Of a stretch of DNA of 64,000 nt, positions 49,410 to 58,027 are shown piece after piece; the stretch's first letter is position 1; the number at the start of each line of letters is the position of its first letter. The stretch is from Micrococcus lacusdianchii (GTDB lineage: Bacteria; Actinomycetota; Actinomycetes; Actinomycetales; Micrococcaceae), in NCBI RefSeq assembly GCF_023155805.1, contig NZ_JAKNUW010000006.1, positions 87,419 to 151,418 on the forward strand, in the 5' to 3' direction. Made by a program: the position numbers and the translations under genes. The notes beneath the pieces were generated by a model that saw only the letters and a program-made list of their open reading frames with translations, was not told the DNA's origin and did no database searches.

Positions 49410-49428
49410 TCAGGTGAGGCATGCCTCA
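49410..49428 (-). promoter_or_regulatory. IdeR/DtxR-type iron box upstream of the siderophore operon
   Basis: The 19-base sequence TCAGGTGAGGCATGCCTCA matches the IdeR/DtxR consensus TTAGGTTAGGCTAACCTAA at 13 of 19 positions and contains a perfect 14-base palindrome. It lies between a TAATCT -10-like hexamer (minus strand, 49436-49431) and the start of the binding-protein gene, the expected position for iron-dependent repression. Confidence 0.65.
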
Positions 49429-49503
49429 AAAGATTACCGTACACGAGCCTCACTTATTCCCCGGACCGGGGTCCGTCGCCCCTCTCGGACCCGTCATCCG
49501 GCG

Positions 49504-50886
49504 TCATGCGCCGTCGTCGAGCGGCTCCACCTCCAGGGCGTGCCGACGGTCCCCCACGCGGGCCAGGACGAGCGTGGCGTGCCGGTCCCCCGCACGGCGC
49601 CCGCCGCCGAGCACCCGGCGCCGCAGCTCCTCCGGGGTGACGGACACCCCGCGCTTCTTGACGTCCAGCCGGCCGACGCCGGTCTCCCGCGCCCACCGGC
49701 GCAGGGCCTTGACGTCCAGGTCGTGCACGGCGAGCACGCGGTACCGTCGGGCCAGCGGGTGGCAGGGCGCGTCCGGGGCCACGAGGTAGGCCAGGTGCGG
49801 ATCCAGCAGGCGCACGTCCGGGCGGATCGCCACGGCCAGGTCCGTCACCAGGTGCGCGCGGATCACGGCGCCGTCCGGCTCGATCAGCACCTGCCCTACG
49901 AGCCCGGCCATCCCCTCCTCCCCCACGGCCTCCACCGCCGGCGACGCCTCCTCGCCGCCGGGGCTGGTCAGCTCGGCGGTGCGCGGGCCGTCCGGCGCAC
50001 GGGTGTCCACCGCGAGCGCGGCCCGGCGCACGTCGGGACGCCGGGCCGCCCCGAACCACAGGGCGGCCTCGGTCACGTCCCCGTCCACGCTCATCCACTG
50101 CGCCTCGGCGTCGGCGGGCAGGGCCTCGTGCGGGATCCCGGGGCCCAGCTTGACCCCAACGGTGTGCCCGAGGGCGGCCAGGGATGTGACGAAGGACAGC
50201 GGCGGGGAGAACGCCTCGGGGTCGAACACGCGTTCCCGCTCGGCCCCGGCGATCCGCCGCCGGGCCGGGTCGAGCCACACGGCGGAGGCGGCGTCGTCGG
50301 CGGGGCCCAGGTGCTCGGCGGCCCAGGCGACCGCGTCCGCGACGACGACGCGCGCCCCCGGGTGCGGGGTGAGGTTCGCAGCGGCGGCCGCGGCCACCGT
50401 CGGGTCCCGTTCCACGGCCGCCACGGTGAGCCCAGCCCGCACGAAGGCGAGGGCGTCCAGCCCCAGTCCACAGCCGAGGTCCACGACACGGCCCACGCCC
50501 GCCGCATGCAGGCGCGCGGCGTGCAGGTCGGCCACCACGGGCCGTGTGGCCTGCTCGAGGCCGTCACGGGTGAGGAGGAGGCGGTCGACGTCGTCGCCCA
50601 GCCGGGCGCGGCCCTTCGCGCGCAGCCCCGCCTGGGTCAGGACGGCGGCCACGCGCTCAGGCGGATGACCCTCAGCCCGCAGACGGGAGGACAGGGCCAG
50701 CAGGTCCTGCCCGGAGACGTCCCCCAGGGTGTCGAGGAGGGCGCGCCCCTCCGGCTCCAGGACGGGGCCCAGGCGCGTCGGGTCCGTGGCGGAGTCGGCC
50801 GCGCGCGGCCCGGGGGCCCGGCCTGCGCCGTCCGTCCGGGGGCGGCGCGGGCGGGAGGAGCGGGCGGGGCGCTGGGAACGGGCCAT
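49504..50886 (-). CDS. Class I SAM-dependent methyltransferase with THUMP-like C-terminal domain
   Basis: The 460-residue protein has an N-terminal Arg-rich leader, the SAM-binding motif VVDLGCGLGLDALAFVRAGLTVAAVERDP near residues 135-162 and WLDPARRRIAG (motif IV region). Its C-terminal part (HDLDVKALRRWARETGVGRLDVKKRGVSVTPEELRRRV) fits the THUMP-like domain found with actinobacterial methyltransferases. The target is unknown, most likely RNA. Divergent from the glutamate-cysteine ligase-like gene with only 22 bases between starts. Confidence 0.85.
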   Translation of the reverse strand: MARSQRPARSSRPRRPRTDGAGRAPGPRAADSATDPTRLGPVLEPEGRALLDTLGDVSGQDLLALSSRLRAEGHPPERVAAVLTQAGLRAKGRARLGDDVDRLLLTRDGLEQATRPVVADLHAARLHAAGVGRVVDLGCGLGLDALAFVRAGLTVAAVERDPTVAAAAAANLTPHPGARVVVADAVAWAAEHLGPADDAASAVWLDPARRRIAGAERERVFDPEAFSPPLSFVTSLAALGHTVGVKLGPGIPHEALPADAEAQWMSVDGDVTEAALWFGAARRPDVRRAALAVDTRAPDGPRTAELTSPGGEEASPAVEAVGEEGMAGLVGQVLIEPDGAVIRAHLVTDLAVAIRPDVRLLDPHLAYLVAPDAPCHPLARRYRVLAVHDLDVKALRRWARETGVGRLDVKKRGVSVTPEELRRRVLGGGRRAGDRHATLVLARVGDRRHALEVEPLDDGA

Positions 50887-50908
50887 GGCTCCACCCTAGG
50901 ATGACGCC

Positions 50909-52114
50909 ATGACCCTTCCCTTCGCCGCCTCCTCGCAGTCCACGCTCGGCATCGAGTGGGAGCTCGCCCTTGTCGACGCGGCCACCGGCGACCTGCGCGC
51001 CGAGGCACCCGACGTCATCGCCGAGGCGCTGCAGACCGCGGGGCTGGGGCCCGAGGAGGAGCATCCGCACGTCACCGCGGAGATGCTGCAGAACACCGTG
51101 GAGCTGGTCACGGGGGTGCACCGGACCGTGGGCTCGGCCGCCGAGGAGCTGCGGGGCATCGCCTCCGGGATCCTGGACGCCGCCGAGCGGCGCGGGATGC
51201 ACCTGTACTGCCAGGGATCCCACCCGTTCGGGGATCCGAACCTGCAGCCCGTGACGGACAAGGACCGCTACAACCAGGTGGTGGAGATCGCCCAGTACTG
51301 GGGGCGGCAGATGCTGATCTTCGGCGTGCACGTGCATGTGGGCCTGGACGACGTCTCCAAGGCCATGCCGGTGGTGAACGGCCTGGTCAACCGCTTCCCG
51401 CATTTCCTGGCGCTGTCCGCCTCGTCCCCCTTCTGGGCCGGCGGGGACACCGGCTACCAGTCCCAGCGCACGCAGGTGTTCCAGCAGCTGCCCACGGCGG
51501 GGCTGCCCCACCAGTTCGAGGACTACCGGGACTTCGAGCGGTGCCTCGAGCAGATGGTGCAGGTGGGGATGGTGAACGACGCGACCGAGTGCCGCTGGGA
51601 CGTGCGCGCCGTGCCCCGCCTGGGCACGGTGGAGATGCGCGCGTGCGACGGCATGGCCACGATCGAGGAGATCGCCGCCGTCACCGCCCTCACGCAGTGC
51701 CTCGTGCACGACCTCTCCGCCGGTCTCGAGCGCGGCCAGGAGCCGCCGGCGATCCTCCCGCCCTGGTACGTGGCGGAGAACAAGTGGCGGGCGGCGCGCT
51801 ACGGCATGCAGGCCGAGGTCATCATGGACGCCGCGGGCACCACGGTTCCGGTGGCCGAGCACCTCTCTGACGAACTGGACCGTCTGGCCCCGGTGGCCCG
51901 CGAGCTGGAGTGCGAGGCCGAGTTGGCCCACGTGCGCACGATGATGGCCGACGGCACCGCCGCCGAGCGTCAGCGCAGGGTGGAGCGCGAGGCGGCCGCC
52001 GCGCCCCCCGCCGAGGGCGCGGACGCGGGCGACACGGTGGCCCCGCTGCGCGCCGTCGTCCTCGACGCCGCCGGACGCACCCTGCGCTCGCTGCGCGTCG
52101 ACGCCCGGCCCTGA
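50909..52114 (+). CDS. Carboxylate-amine ligase, YbdK/glutamate-cysteine ligase 2 type
   Basis: The 401-residue enzyme starts with STLGIEWELALVDAATGDL and has YCQGSHPFGDPN, HVHVGLDDVSKAMPVVNGL, LSASSPFWAGGDTGYQSQR and RLGTVEMRACDGMATIEEIAAV, all typical of the GCS2/YbdK branch that joins glutamate and cysteine or a similar amine. Micrococcaceae use mycothiol rather than glutathione, so gamma-glutamylcysteine made here may serve ergothioneine synthesis or another route; that is inference. Confidence 0.9.
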   Translation: MTLPFAASSQSTLGIEWELALVDAATGDLRAEAPDVIAEALQTAGLGPEEEHPHVTAEMLQNTVELVTGVHRTVGSAAEELRGIASGILDAAERRGMHLYCQGSHPFGDPNLQPVTDKDRYNQVVEIAQYWGRQMLIFGVHVHVGLDDVSKAMPVVNGLVNRFPHFLALSASSPFWAGGDTGYQSQRTQVFQQLPTAGLPHQFEDYRDFERCLEQMVQVGMVNDATECRWDVRAVPRLGTVEMRACDGMATIEEIAAVTALTQCLVHDLSAGLERGQEPPAILPPWYVAENKWRAARYGMQAEVIMDAAGTTVPVAEHLSDELDRLAPVARELECEAELAHVRTMMADGTAAERQRRVEREAAAAPPAEGADAGDTVAPLRAVVLDAAGRTLRSLRVDARP

Positions 52115-52202
52115 GCCCGCGGTCCGCCCCCGCCTCCCCGGCCTGACCAGTGCGGATGCGCCGCGCCCCGGGCCTTCACCCCGGCGGCCTGCACCGCCTA
52201 GC

Positions 52203-53399
52203 ATGACGTCCATGCGAGCACTCACATGGCAGGGGAAGCGAAGCGTCTCGGTCGAGGACGTCCCGGATCCGCGGATCCAGGAGCCCACCGACGCGATCAT
52301 CCGGGTGACCTCCACGGGCATCTGCGGTTCGGACCTGCACCTCTGCGAGGTGCTGGGCCCGTTCATGGACGCCGGGGACGTCATCGGCCACGAGCCCATG
52401 GGCATCGTGGAGGAGGTCGGCTCGGCCGTCACCCACATCCGGCCCGGGGACCGCGTGGTGATCCCCTTCAACATCGCCTGCGGCCGCTGCTGGATGTGCG
52501 AGCGCGGGCTGCAGTCCCAGTGCGAGACCACCCAGGTCCGCTCCCAGGGCTCCGGCGCGGCCCTGCTGGGCTACTCCCGCCTCTACGGCTCCGTGCCCGG
52601 CGGCCAGGCCCAGTACCTGCGGGTCCCCCACGCCGACTACGGGCCCATCAAGGTCCCCCACACCGGCCCCGACGAGCAGTGGCTGTTCCTCTCCGACGTG
52701 GTCCCCACCGCGTGGCAGGCCGTGCAGTACGCGAACCTCTCTAAGGGCGACACCCTCGCCGTGCTCGGCCTCGGCCCCATCGGCCAGCTGGCCTCCCGCA
52801 TCGGCGTGCACCTCGGCTACCGCGTGATCGGCGTCGACCCCGTCGCCGAGCGTCGCCACATGGCCGCGCGTCATGGCGTCGAGGTCATGGACATGCAGGG
52901 CTGGGGCGGCCGCGAGGTCCCCGAGCTGCTGCGCGAGGCCACCGGCGGCCGCGGCCCGGACGGCGTCGTGGACGCCGTGGGCATGGAGGCCCACGGCTCC
53001 CCCGTGGCCAAGGCCGCGCACCAGGCCGTGGGGATCCTGCCCGGCCCTGTGGGCCGGGCGGCCATGAAGACCTCCGGTGTGGACCGCCTCAACGCGCTGC
53101 ACACCGCGATCGACGCCGTCCGCCGCGGCGGCACGGTGTCCCTGAGCGGCGTCTACGGCGGCATGCAGGACCCGATGCCCATGTTGACCATGTTCGACAA
53201 GCAGATCACCCTCACCGAGGGCCAGTGCAACGTGAAGCGCTGGATCGACGACCTGCTGCCGCTCGTGGACGACCCGTCCGACCCGCTCGGCGTGCTGGAT
53301 CTCACCACCCACACGGCCCCGCTCGAGGACGCCCCGGCGATGTACGAGACGTTCCAGAAGAAGCAGGACGGGTGCATCAAGGTGGTACTCAAGCCGTGA
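52203..53399 (+). CDS. Zinc-dependent alcohol/formaldehyde dehydrogenase
   Basis: The 398-residue medium-chain dehydrogenase has the catalytic zinc ligands in GICGSDLHL and GHEPMG, the structural-zinc cysteines in CGRCWMCERGLQSQC and the NAD-binding LGLGPIGQLASRI followed by VIGVDP. The length and the insertion after the cysteines fit glutathione-independent formaldehyde dehydrogenase-like enzymes. In-frame ATGs at 52203 and 52212 are both possible starts. Its stop overlaps the start of the epimerase gene. Confidence 0.9.
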   Translation: MTSMRALTWQGKRSVSVEDVPDPRIQEPTDAIIRVTSTGICGSDLHLCEVLGPFMDAGDVIGHEPMGIVEEVGSAVTHIRPGDRVVIPFNIACGRCWMCERGLQSQCETTQVRSQGSGAALLGYSRLYGSVPGGQAQYLRVPHADYGPIKVPHTGPDEQWLFLSDVVPTAWQAVQYANLSKGDTLAVLGLGPIGQLASRIGVHLGYRVIGVDPVAERRHMAARHGVEVMDMQGWGGREVPELLREATGGRGPDGVVDAVGMEAHGSPVAKAAHQAVGILPGPVGRAAMKTSGVDRLNALHTAIDAVRRGGTVSLSGVYGGMQDPMPMLTMFDKQITLTEGQCNVKRWIDDLLPLVDDPSDPLGVLDLTTHTAPLEDAPAMYETFQKKQDGCIKVVLKP

Positions 53400-54427
53400 G
53401 GATCGTGGTCCTGGGTGCCACCGGCAACGTCGGCACGGCTCTGCTCCACCGGCTGCACGAGGCGCCCGAGGCCACGGAGATCGTCGGGGTGAGCCGCCGC
53501 GGCCCGGACCGGGGCGGCGCCCCGTACGATGGCGTCGAGTGGCACCGCCTGGACATCGGCGAGCCGGCGGCGGGTCCGCTCCTGGAGGAGCTGTTCCGCG
53601 GGGTCGACGCCGTCGTCGACCTCGTGTGGGTCATCCGCCCGAACCGGGACCGCGCACACCTGCGCGCGGTCAACGTGGAGGGCAGCCGACGGGTGTTCGA
53701 GGCGGCCGCCGCCGCCGGCGTGCCGCACCTGGTCTACGCGTCCTCGGTGGGCGCCTACGGACCGGGGCCCAAGGACCGCCCGGTCGACGAGTCCCACCCG
53801 ACCACCGGCACCCCCACGTCCCACTACGCCTCGCAGAAGGCCGAGGTGGAGTCGATCCTGGACGACGTGGAGGGGGAGCACCCCGGCATGCTGGTCACCC
53901 GCCTGCGCCCGGGGCTGATCTTCCAGGCCGGCGCCGGCCCCGAGATCAAGGACTACTTCCTCGGCGACCTCGTGCCGGCCCCGCTGGTGGCGCGCCTGCG
54001 CACCCCGCTGCTGCCGTTCCCGCTGGGCCTGCGCTTCCAGGCGCTGACCGCCCAGGACGTGGCGGAGGCGTACTGGCAGGTCATCGCGCATCGCGCGGGA
54101 GGCCCGTTCAACGTGGCGGCCGACCCGGTGCTGGACGCGCACACCATGGGGACCGTGCTGGGGTCGAAGCGGATCCTGGAGCTGCCGGTGGGCGTGTTCC
54201 GGGCCCTGGCCGCGCTCACCTACCGCGCGCGCCTCCAGCCGACCGACCCCGGCTGGGTGGACATGGCCGCCGCAGTCCCGGTGATGGACACGTCCGCGCT
54301 GCGGCGGGCGACCGGCTGGCGTCCGAGCACCGACGCCCGCGAGGCCGTCCGCCTCGTCCTCGACCACCTGGACGGGCGCGAGGGCCTCGGCAACGCAGGC
54401 CATCGATCCCACTCCCCCATCGAATGA
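53396..54427 (+). CDS. NAD-dependent epimerase/dehydratase (extended SDR)
   Basis: The 343-residue protein begins with the Rossmann motif VVLGATGNVGTALLHRL, has NVEGSRRVFEAAAAAGVPHLVYASSVGAYG and the Tyr-x3-Lys pair in SHYASQKAEVE, then LRPGLIFQ. It starts at a GTG overlapping the dehydrogenase stop (GTGA) and its end overlaps the following lipoprotein gene (ATGA). The substrate is unknown; the pairing with an alcohol dehydrogenase suggests a detoxification or sugar route. Confidence 0.9.
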   Translation: MRIVVLGATGNVGTALLHRLHEAPEATEIVGVSRRGPDRGGAPYDGVEWHRLDIGEPAAGPLLEELFRGVDAVVDLVWVIRPNRDRAHLRAVNVEGSRRVFEAAAAAGVPHLVYASSVGAYGPGPKDRPVDESHPTTGTPTSHYASQKAEVESILDDVEGEHPGMLVTRLRPGLIFQAGAGPEIKDYFLGDLVPAPLVARLRTPLLPFPLGLRFQALTAQDVAEAYWQVIAHRAGGPFNVAADPVLDAHTMGTVLGSKRILELPVGVFRALAALTYRARLQPTDPGWVDMAAAVPVMDTSALRRATGWRPSTDAREAVRLVLDHLDGREGLGNAGHRSHSPIE

Positions 54428-54927
54428 GGGCCATGCCGGCCACACGACGCTCCGTCCTCGCCGCTGTCCTCGCCGCGGCGGGGACCGGACTGGCCGCCTG
54501 CACGTCCTCCGGCTACCCCGCCGACCCGGACGGCACTCTGGACCGCGTCACGGGCGGGGTGCTGCGCGTCGGCGCGTCCCACCATCCGCCCTACGTGGAC
54601 GCCACCGGGCCCGAGCCCCGCGGCAGCGAGCCGGACCTCGTCCGGGCCTTCGCCGCCGAGCGGAACGCCACGATCGAGTGGACGGTCTCGGGCGAGGAGG
54701 CGCTCATGACGGCTCTCAAGAAGGGCGACCTCGACCTCGTGGTCGGCGGGCTGACCAAGGAGTTCCCGTGGACGTCGCACGGGAGCATCACCCGCGACTA
54801 CGCCGAGGCGGAGGGCCCGGACGGCGAGTCGGTGAAGCTCGTGATGGCCGTGCCCCTGGGTGAGAATCAGATGCTCACGGCCCTCGAGGCGTACTTCGAC
54901 CAGCGCGCAGCGGAGGAGGCCCGATGA
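54424..54927 (+). CDS. Short solute-binding-like lipoprotein
   Basis: The 167-residue product has a lipoprotein leader (ATRRSVLAAVLAAAGTGLAAC, Cys24) and family-3 solute-binding features (GVLRVGASHHPPYVDATGP, EPDLVRAFAAERNATIEWTVSGEEALMTALKKGDLDLVVGGLT). It ends after only about one lobe (usual length 250 or more residues), with no sign of frameshift. Whether it is a truncated relic or a genuine small protein is unclear. Its coupling by overlaps on both sides (ATGA) argues that it is translated. Confidence 0.75.
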   Translation: MRAMPATRRSVLAAVLAAAGTGLAACTSSGYPADPDGTLDRVTGGVLRVGASHHPPYVDATGPEPRGSEPDLVRAFAAERNATIEWTVSGEEALMTALKKGDLDLVVGGLTKEFPWTSHGSITRDYAEAEGPDGESVKLVMAVPLGENQMLTALEAYFDQRAAEEAR

Positions 54928-55958
54928 CGCGGCGGGACACCCGGGAGACGGGGCCGAGCGGGCGCCGGTTCGGCGCCACGGAGCTGTCCCCGGAGATCGA
55001 GCGCGTGGTCCAGCAGGCCAAGCGGCTCGAATGGGCGACGCTGGGGGTGATCGTGGTCACGATCGTCCTCGTGGCGATCGTGATGGGCTCCTCGCAGGCC
55101 ATGCGTGCCGCGTGGATCGAGGACCTGCTCTCCCTGATCCCGCCGATCGCGTTCCTCGTCGCCCTGCGCGTGGCCCGCATGGCCCCGACGCGGGCCCGGC
55201 CCTACGGCTCTCACCGGTCCGTCGGGGTGGGGCACCTCGTGGCCGCCGTCGCCCTGTCCGTGATGGGCGTGGTCCTCGTCGGCGACTCCATCCTGGGCCT
55301 GGTCACGGCGGAGCACCCGCCCATCGGCACGTTCGACCTGTTCGGGCACACCGTGTGGCAGGGCTGGTTCATGATGGCCGTGATGGCCCTGTCCGTGCCC
55401 GGGCCCATGATCCTCGGCCACAAGAAGCTCAAGCTGGCCGAGCAGCTCCACGACCGCGTGCTGTACGCGGACGCGGACATGAACAAGGCGGACTGGCAGA
55501 CGGGCGTGGCCACCATCGTCGGCGTGGCCGGCATCGGCCTGGGCTGGTGGTGGGCGGACTCCGCTGCGGCGATCTTCGTGGGCGTGAGCATCATGCTGGA
55601 CGGCTGGAAGAACCTCAAGGAGGCCGTCACGAACCTGGCGGATCGCCGCGCCGCCACGATCGACGGCGCCCGGCCACACCCGCTCATCGACCGTGCCGAG
55701 CGGGTCGCCTGGGCGGAGCCGTGGGTGCGCCATGCGGGCGCCCGCGTCCGAGATGAGGGCCACGTGTTCCACGTGGAGATGTTCGTGGTGCCGCAGCAGG
55801 GCGCGGACGTCACCGTGGGCCGCTGCGTCGGGCTGCGGGAGGCCATCTCCGCACTCGACTGGAAGCTCGAGGACGTGGTCGTGGTGCCCGTCGCCGAGCT
55901 GCCGGAGGAGGTCCGCGGCGGCACGCGGGGCGACGAGCAGTCCAAGGGGAGCGAGTAG
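54924..55958 (+). CDS. Cation diffusion facilitator family transporter
   Basis: The 344-residue CDF protein has six hydrophobic segments (first about 36-56, second 66-86, third 95-120, fourth 145-165, fifth 190-212 with the metal-site pattern [12 protein letters not shown], sixth around 215-230) and a C-terminal cytoplasmic domain ([21 protein letters not shown]). Such proteins export zinc, manganese or iron. It starts at ATG 54924 overlapping the preceding lipoprotein gene, so it ends a four-gene coupled operon. Its 3' 650 bases occur again at 56791-57438. Confidence 0.9.
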   Translation: MTRRDTRETGPSGRRFGATELSPEIERVVQQAKRLEWATLGVIVVTIVLVAIVMGSSQAMRAAWIEDLLSLIPPIAFLVALRVARMAPTRARPYGSHRSVGVGHLVAAVALSVMGVVLVGDSILGLVTAEHPPIGTFDLFGHTVWQGWFMMAVMALSVPGPMILGHKKLKLAEQLHDRVLYADADMNKADWQTGVATIVGVAGIGLGWWWADSAAAIFVGVSIMLDGWKNLKEAVTNLADRRAATIDGARPHPLIDRAERVAWAEPWVRHAGARVRDEGHVFHVEMFVVPQQGADVTVGRCVGLREAISALDWKLEDVVVVPVAELPEEVRGGTRGDEQSKGSE

Positions 55959-56790
55959 GTCCTCCCCGCCCCACGCCCTCGTGGCCGTCCTCCCCCGGTG
56001 GGAGCCCGGGTCAGGCGCGCAGGAACTGCTCCTGGAGCACGGCCGCGGCGATCCGCTGGACCTCCGCCTGCTGGCGCTGGGCGGCGTCGTACAGCTCGCG
56101 CATCTCGGACTCGTCGATCCGGGGGTCGTGGGGGGCGAGATCCGTGAGCACGTGCCACATGCCGGCCTTGCCCTGGAGGGCGCCCTGGAGGAGGTCCAGC
56201 TCCACCTGGGTCCACCCGCTGCCGCGGGAGCGCAGCGCGTTCACCGGATTCAGCCGGCCGCCGACCCGCGCGGCGACGCCGACGGCCCGGGCCGAGACCG
56301 GAACCCGGCCGCCGACCTCGCGGATGAGGCGCTCCAGGCGCTCCTGCTCCTCGAGGATCTGCCCGGCGATGTCCTTCAGGGCGCGCTCGTGCTCGGTCCC
56401 CTTCCACGTGCTGGCCGCGGCCCGGAACATGTTCACCCCGCTGTGGGAGCCCAGCAGGTGCTGGACGAGGTAGTCGGAGAGGGTGTCGTCGTCGATGCGG
56501 CGGGTCTGGGTCATGCCCTCCGGTCTACGCAGGCGACGCCGCCCGTGCAAGGTCTGGCGGCCGGGCTGCGGGACATCGCCGCTGGTCAGGGCAGGCTGAC
56601 CAGGCCCACCGGCTGGCCTGGATCCGCGCCGAAGGCCAGGTCCGAGGGGGCGACGCCGTCGGCCACGAGGCGCGCCCCGAGCGCGGCCACCATGGCCCCG
56701 TTGTCCGTGCACAGCGCCACGGGCGGCACCACCAGCTCGATCCCGGTGGAGCGGCAGCGGTCCGCGAGGAGGCCGCGCAGGCGGGAGTTG
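55308..56790. repeat. Tandem duplication, unit 1
   Basis: Unit 1 spans CDF codon 129 to its end, the unknown gene A (56011-56514) and a 3' fragment of tsaD (56586-56792). Unit 2 (56791-58231) repeats the same order: CDF 3' part, unknown gene B, tsaD 3' end. The first 340 bases of the CDF part are nearly identical between units, while the rest has diverged. Confidence 0.85.
56011..56514 (-). CDS. Unknown helical protein A
   Basis: The 167-residue soluble protein is mostly helical and highly charged (DTLSDYLVQHLLGSHSGVNMFRAAASTW, HERALKDIAGQILEEQERLERLI, RGSGWTQVELDLLQGALQGKAGMW). It has no signal peptide. Its paralogue B (57447-57932) aligns over the full length, about half identical, with the block NPVNALR-RGSGWTQVELDLLQG almost unchanged. 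The four-helix-bundle appearance hints at a ferritin-like fold, which is inference only. ATG at 56514. Confidence 0.75.
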   Translation of the reverse strand: MTQTRRIDDDTLSDYLVQHLLGSHSGVNMFRAAASTWKGTEHERALKDIAGQILEEQERLERLIREVGGRVPVSARAVGVAARVGGRLNPVNALRSRGSGWTQVELDLLQGALQGKAGMWHVLTDLAPHDPRIDESEMRELYDAAQRQQAEVQRIAAAVLQEQFLRA

Positions 56791-56792
56791 GC
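56586..56792 (-). pseudogene. C-terminal fragment of tsaD
   Basis: Reading from 56792 down to the TGA at 56586 gives the last 68 codons of a TsaD ([48 protein letters not shown]), close to the full gene at 58028-59119 but with several substitutions. The upstream part is CDF sequence in antisense, so the fragment has no start. It is one end of the tandem duplication. Confidence 0.88.
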
Positions 56793-57438
56793 GGAGCACC
56801 CGCCCATCGGCACGTTCGACCTGTTCGGGCACACCGTGTGGCAGGGCTGGTTCATGATGGCCGTGATGGCCCTGTCCGTGCCCGGGCCCATGATCTTCGG
56901 CCACAAGAAGCTCAAGCTGGCCGAGCAGCTCCACGACCGCGTGCTGTACGCGGACGCGGACATGAACAAGGCGGACTGGCAGACGGGCGTGGCCACCATC
57001 GTCGGCGTGGCCGGCATCGGCCTGGGCTGGTGGTGGGCGGACTCCGCTGCGGCGATCTTCGTGGGCGTGAGCATCGTGCTGGACGGCTGGAAGAACCTCA
57101 AGGAGGCCGTCACGAACCTGGCGAACCGCCGCGCGGCCACGATCGACGGCGCCCGGCCGCACCCGCTCATCGACCGTGCCGAGCGGGTCGCCTGGGCGGA
57201 GCCGTGGGTGCGCCACGCGGGCGCCCGCGTCCGGGACGAGGGCCACGTGTTCCACGTCGAGATGTTCGTGGTGCCGCACGAGGGCGCGGACGTGACGGTG
57301 GGCCGCTGCTGCGCGCTGCGGGACGCGATCGCCGCGCTGGACTGGAAGTTGCAGGACGTCGTCGTCGCGCCGGTGGACGAGCTGCCCGCCGAGGTGCACG
57401 GCGGTCGGTCCGGGGAGCATCAGACGGGCGAGGAGTAG
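56791..57438 (+). pseudogene. C-terminal fragment of the CDF transporter
   Basis: From 56791 the sequence reproduces CDF residues 129 to the end ([51 protein letters not shown]). The first part is nearly identical to 55308 onward; the final third has diverged. The first three membrane helices are missing, so it should not make a working exporter. An internal ATG (56855) could initiate a short product. Confidence 0.88.
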
Positions 57439-57446
57439 CCCGGGCC

Positions 57447-57932
57447 TCAGCCGGCCAGGAACCGGCCCGCGAGGGTCTCGGAGGTGATGCGCTCGACCCC
57501 ACGCCGCTGCTCCGCGGTCTTCTCACACAGCCCGCGCATCTCGGCGGCATCGACCGCCGGCAGGTGCGGCGCCAGCTGCTCGAGGACGCGCCACATAGAG
57601 AGCTTGGCCTGGAGCATCCCCTGCAGCAGGTCCAGTTCGACCTGTGTCCAGCCGGAGCCGCGCGTGCGCAGCGCGTTCACGGGGTTGAGGCGTCCGCCGA
57701 CCTCGGCCGCCGCGCCGGCGGCCCGGTCCACCAGCGGGGTGCGGAGACCCAGTTCGCCGATGAGCGCCTCGAGGCGGTCCTGGTCGTCCTGGACGGCGTC
57801 GCCGAGGCGGCACAGCGCGGCCTCCTGCGGGGTGCCGGCCCAGGTCTGCTCGGCGGCGCGGAACGCCTTCACACCGGAGCGGGAGCCGAGCAGGTGCTGA
57901 TTGAGGAAGTCCTCCAGCATCTGCTCGTCCAC
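57447..57932 (-). CDS. Unknown helical protein B, paralogue of A
   Basis: The 161-residue product from a GTG at 57932 (DEQMLEDFLNQHLLGSRSGVKAFRAAEQTW, GRLNPVNALRTRGSGWTQVELDLLQGMLQ) aligns with protein A at 56011-56514 along the whole length. Conservation of the central block under divergence elsewhere shows both copies have been under selection. Function unknown. It precedes no clear operon partner; tsaD lies 95 bases upstream on the same strand. Confidence 0.75.
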   Translation of the reverse strand: MDEQMLEDFLNQHLLGSRSGVKAFRAAEQTWAGTPQEAALCRLGDAVQDDQDRLEALIGELGLRTPLVDRAAGAAAEVGGRLNPVNALRTRGSGWTQVELDLLQGMLQAKLSMWRVLEQLAPHLPAVDAAEMRGLCEKTAEQRRGVERITSETLAGRFLAG

Positions 57933-58027
57933 GGCGGCGGAGATGGACTCGGGGCGGGGGTGATCATGACCGGTTATGGGCCCTGTCTACGGAACGCGTG
58001 GGCGTGGCCGCAAGAGGCCGGGCGCGC

